A stretch of DNA of 7,330 nucleotides, taken from Gammaproteobacteria bacterium (lineage in GTDB: Bacteria; Pseudomonadota; Gammaproteobacteria; Steroidobacterales; Steroidobacteraceae). The stretch lies in assembly GCA_030040235.1 (NCBI GenBank), contig JASHUC010000489.1, positions 1 through 7,330 of the forward strand. Direction: 5' to 3'. The notes under the pieces are model-generated. The model ran no database searches. It was not told where the DNA came from and saw only the letters and a list, made by a program, of their open reading frames with translations. This document shows positions 5,788-7,330 of this stretch, one piece after another; positions within the stretch are counted from its first letter, which is position 1; every line of letters starts with the position of its first letter. The translations under genes were made by a program, and so were the position numbers.

Positions 5788-5817
5788 ACCATAGTCGCCG
5801 ATCCTGCCGCCACGCAA
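5788..5817 (-). promoter_or_regulatory. Weak candidate promoter for the cupin/oxidoreductase operon
   Basis: On the minus strand a -35-like TTGCGT (5817-5812) and a -10-like TATGGT (5793-5788) lie 18 bp apart, placing the start of transcription about 15 nt before the ATG at 5765. They match the consensus at 3/6 and 4/6 positions. The short leader would still contain the strong GAGGAG. Low confidence. Confidence 0.25.
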
Positions 5818-5854
5818 GCGGCACTGGCGCTACCGGGGCCGTTGGGGGCAGGAT
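5801..5854. repeat. Inverted repeat in the cupin/tricorn divergent region
   Basis: ATCCTGCC at 5801-5808 and GGCAGGAT at 5847-5854 are perfect 8-bp inverted copies 38 bp apart. A second small hairpin, TGCCGC (5805-5810) with GCGGCA (5818-5823), overlaps the left arm. They lie in the 135-bp space between two divergently transcribed units, where paired operator sites would be expected. No regulator family could be matched, and chance is possible in sequence of this composition. Confidence 0.3.
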
Positions 5855-5900
5855 TCGCGTCCTGAGTCTGAACCTTGAATCTCGTCCGCGGAGTCCCTTC

Positions 5901-7330
5901 ATGAAGAAAGCCCTTGCCGCGGTCGCATCACTCGCGACCGCCGCTCTTTGCCACGCTCAGTCCGAACCCGGACCGCTCCTCCTTCAGCAGCCGACGATGA
6001 ACCGCACGCAGATCGTGTTCGTCTACGGCGGGGAGCTCTGGAGCGTGAGCCGCGAGGGCGGCGCCGCCACGCGTTTGACGACCGGCGTCGGCATCCAGTC
6101 GGACCCGCACTTCTCACCCGACGGGAAGTGGGTCGCCTTCAGCGGAAATTACGGCGGGAATCCCGACGTGTATGTCGTCGCGGCCGAGGGCGGGGTGCCA
6201 CGACGCTTGACGTACCATCCCGGCCCTGACATCGCCGTCGGATGGACGCCGGACGGCACACGCGTCCTCTTTGCCTCGAATCGCGAGGCCTTCGCAAGCG
6301 GCGTCACCAACCTCTACACCGTTTCTGTCAAGGGCGGTCTGCCTCAGAAGCTGCCCTTCCCGCTCGCCTTCGAGGGCGCCTACTCGCAGGATGGAACCGA
6401 GATCGCGTACCGCCCGGTGCCGTTCGCGTTCGGCACCTGGTCGCATTACCGCGGCGGCACGGAGACCAAGATCTGGCTCGCGAAGCTCTCGGACTCGAGC
6501 TACGAGGAGATCCCGCGCGGGGACTGGAACGAGTTCGATCCCATGTGGCTCGGCGGGAAGATCTACTTCCTCTCCGACCAGCAGGGGCCGTTCACGCTTT
6601 ACGAGTTCGACCCCTCGACGAAGCAGACGCGGCAGGTGCTGCCGAACGAGGGACTACCGATCAAAGAGGCCTCGGCCGGGCCCGATGCGATCGTCTATTC
6701 GCAGTTCGGATCCATTCACATCTTCGATCCCGCTACCGGCCGCGGCCACTCCGTGGGCATCCGCGTCGCGGGAGATTTCCCCCAGCTCCTGCCGCACCTG
6801 GAGAACGTGCAGAGCCATATCCTCTCCGCGGGCATCTCCCCGACCGGCGCACGGGCCGTCTTCGAGGCGCACGGTGAGATCCTCACCGTACCGGCCGAGC
6901 ACGGCGACATCCGCAACATCACCCAGTCCCCGGGCGTCGAGGACCGCTATCCGGCGTGGTCTCCGGATGGCAAATCGATCGCCTACTTCTCCGATGAGTC
7001 GGGCGAGTATGCGCTCCACATCCGCGACCAGAACGGACTCGGACCGGTGCGCAAGTTCGATCTCGGATCACCGCCGTCGTTCTTCTACGACCCGCGCTGG
7101 TCCCCCGACAGCAAGAAGATCGCCTACACCGATAAGCGCCTCAACGTCTGGTACCTCGATCTTGCGAAAGGCGCGCCGGTCAGAATCGGCACCGACATGT
7201 ACGAGACGCCGGAGCGGACACTGTCACCGTCCTGGTCGCCCGATAGCGAGTGGATCGCCTACACGAAGCTGCTCCGCAATCACATGCGGGCCGTGTTCGT
7301 GTACTCGCTCGCGACCGGCAGGAGTACCCA
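5901..7330 (+). CDS. Exported tricorn-type protease (S41 family), N-terminal part only
   Basis: Tricorn proteases are large (about 1,050-1,100 residues) peptidases that trim oligopeptides; two beta-propellers gate a PDZ and S41 serine protease core. The window holds the first 476 residues, still open at the edge. Residues 1-19 are a signal peptide (MKK, alanine-rich core, CHA-Q), so the enzyme is probably periplasmic, unlike the cytosolic archaeal prototype. The N-terminal propeller runs about 30-295, with FSPDG at 71, NPDVYVVAAEGG at 87, WTPDG at 115, the HYRGGTETKIW blade at 182 and DPMWLGGKIYFLSD at 213. A second propeller begins near 310 (GISPTGARAVFEAHGEILTVPAEHG), with WSPDG at 353 and WSPDS at 400 and 445. 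The catalytic domain lies outside the window. GGAG at 5890-5893, 7 nt upstream, supports the start. A plain TolB-like or amidohydrolase-linked PD40 protein is less likely. Confidence 0.87.
   Translation, partial: MKKALAAVASLATAALCHAQSEPGPLLLQQPTMNRTQIVFVYGGELWSVSREGGAATRLTTGVGIQSDPHFSPDGKWVAFSGNYGGNPDVYVVAAEGGVPRRLTYHPGPDIAVGWTPDGTRVLFASNREAFASGVTNLYTVSVKGGLPQKLPFPLAFEGAYSQDGTEIAYRPVPFAFGTWSHYRGGTETKIWLAKLSDSSYEEIPRGDWNEFDPMWLGGKIYFLSDQQGPFTLYEFDPSTKQTRQVLPNEGLPIKEASAGPDAIVYSQFGSIHIFDPATGRGHSVGIRVAGDFPQLLPHLENVQSHILSAGISPTGARAVFEAHGEILTVPAEHGDIRNITQSPGVEDRYPAWSPDGKSIAYFSDESGEYALHIRDQNGLGPVRKFDLGSPPSFFYDPRWSPDSKKIAYTDKRLNVWYLDLAKGAPVRIGTDMYETPERTLSPSWSPDSEWIAYTKLLRNHMRAVFVYSLATGRST

Noticed and set aside
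5431..5817. N-terminal extension of the MDR oxidoreductase to an ATG at 5817
   Set aside because: The added 129 residues are the cupin gene read in another frame; the cupin has a strong ribosome binding site and its metal-binding motifs.

Overview
This 7.3-kb window is GC-rich and densely coding, with eight protein genes, both outer ones cut by the window edges. The Rrf2/NsrR-type regulator, the group III truncated globin, the N-terminally extended 5-formyl-THF cyclo-ligase and the exported S9 and tricorn-type peptidases with Sec signal peptides suggest a Gram-negative bacterium. It is probably a member of the Pseudomonadota, perhaps a gammaproteobacterium of the Steroidobacter/Xanthomonas sort, but the lineage is inferred from gene content only. 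No tRNA, rRNA, CRISPR array, transposase or phage gene was seen.

Left block, minus strand (3064 down to 1): an NsrR-like regulator, a secreted two-module NTF2-like/DUF8021-like protein 19 bp downstream, then an exported S9 prolyl-oligopeptidase-type peptidase after a 47-bp gap that holds a hairpin. Same strand and short gaps allow one transcript. The peptidase runs off the left edge after its nucleophile serine.

Centre: a 76-bp divergent region (3065-3140) separates the regulator from a truncated globin on the plus strand. It carries an AT-rich imperfect dyad (3106-3130) that resembles the NsrR consensus and overlaps the -35 of a plausible regulator promoter. This is the most interesting part of the window: a compact NO-sensing regulator / NO-handling globin switch. 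The globin is followed after 13 bp by a 5-formyltetrahydrofolate cyclo-ligase, with a perfect 7-bp hairpin spanning the junction.

Right block: convergent to the cyclo-ligase lies a minus-strand pair, a small cupin (first) and a zinc-less MDR oxidoreductase (second), the latter with an apparent Sec signal peptide. A 135-bp divergent region then leads to a plus-strand, signal-peptide-bearing tricorn-type protease, of which only the N-terminal propeller portion (476 residues) lies in the window.

Taken together: a nitrosative-stress regulator/globin core with a one-carbon enzyme, flanked by exported peptidases and a possible periplasmic oxidoreductase. The gene families are mostly familiar. The arrangement, the operator and the location of the oxidoreductase are what merit a second look; no wholly new system is evident.
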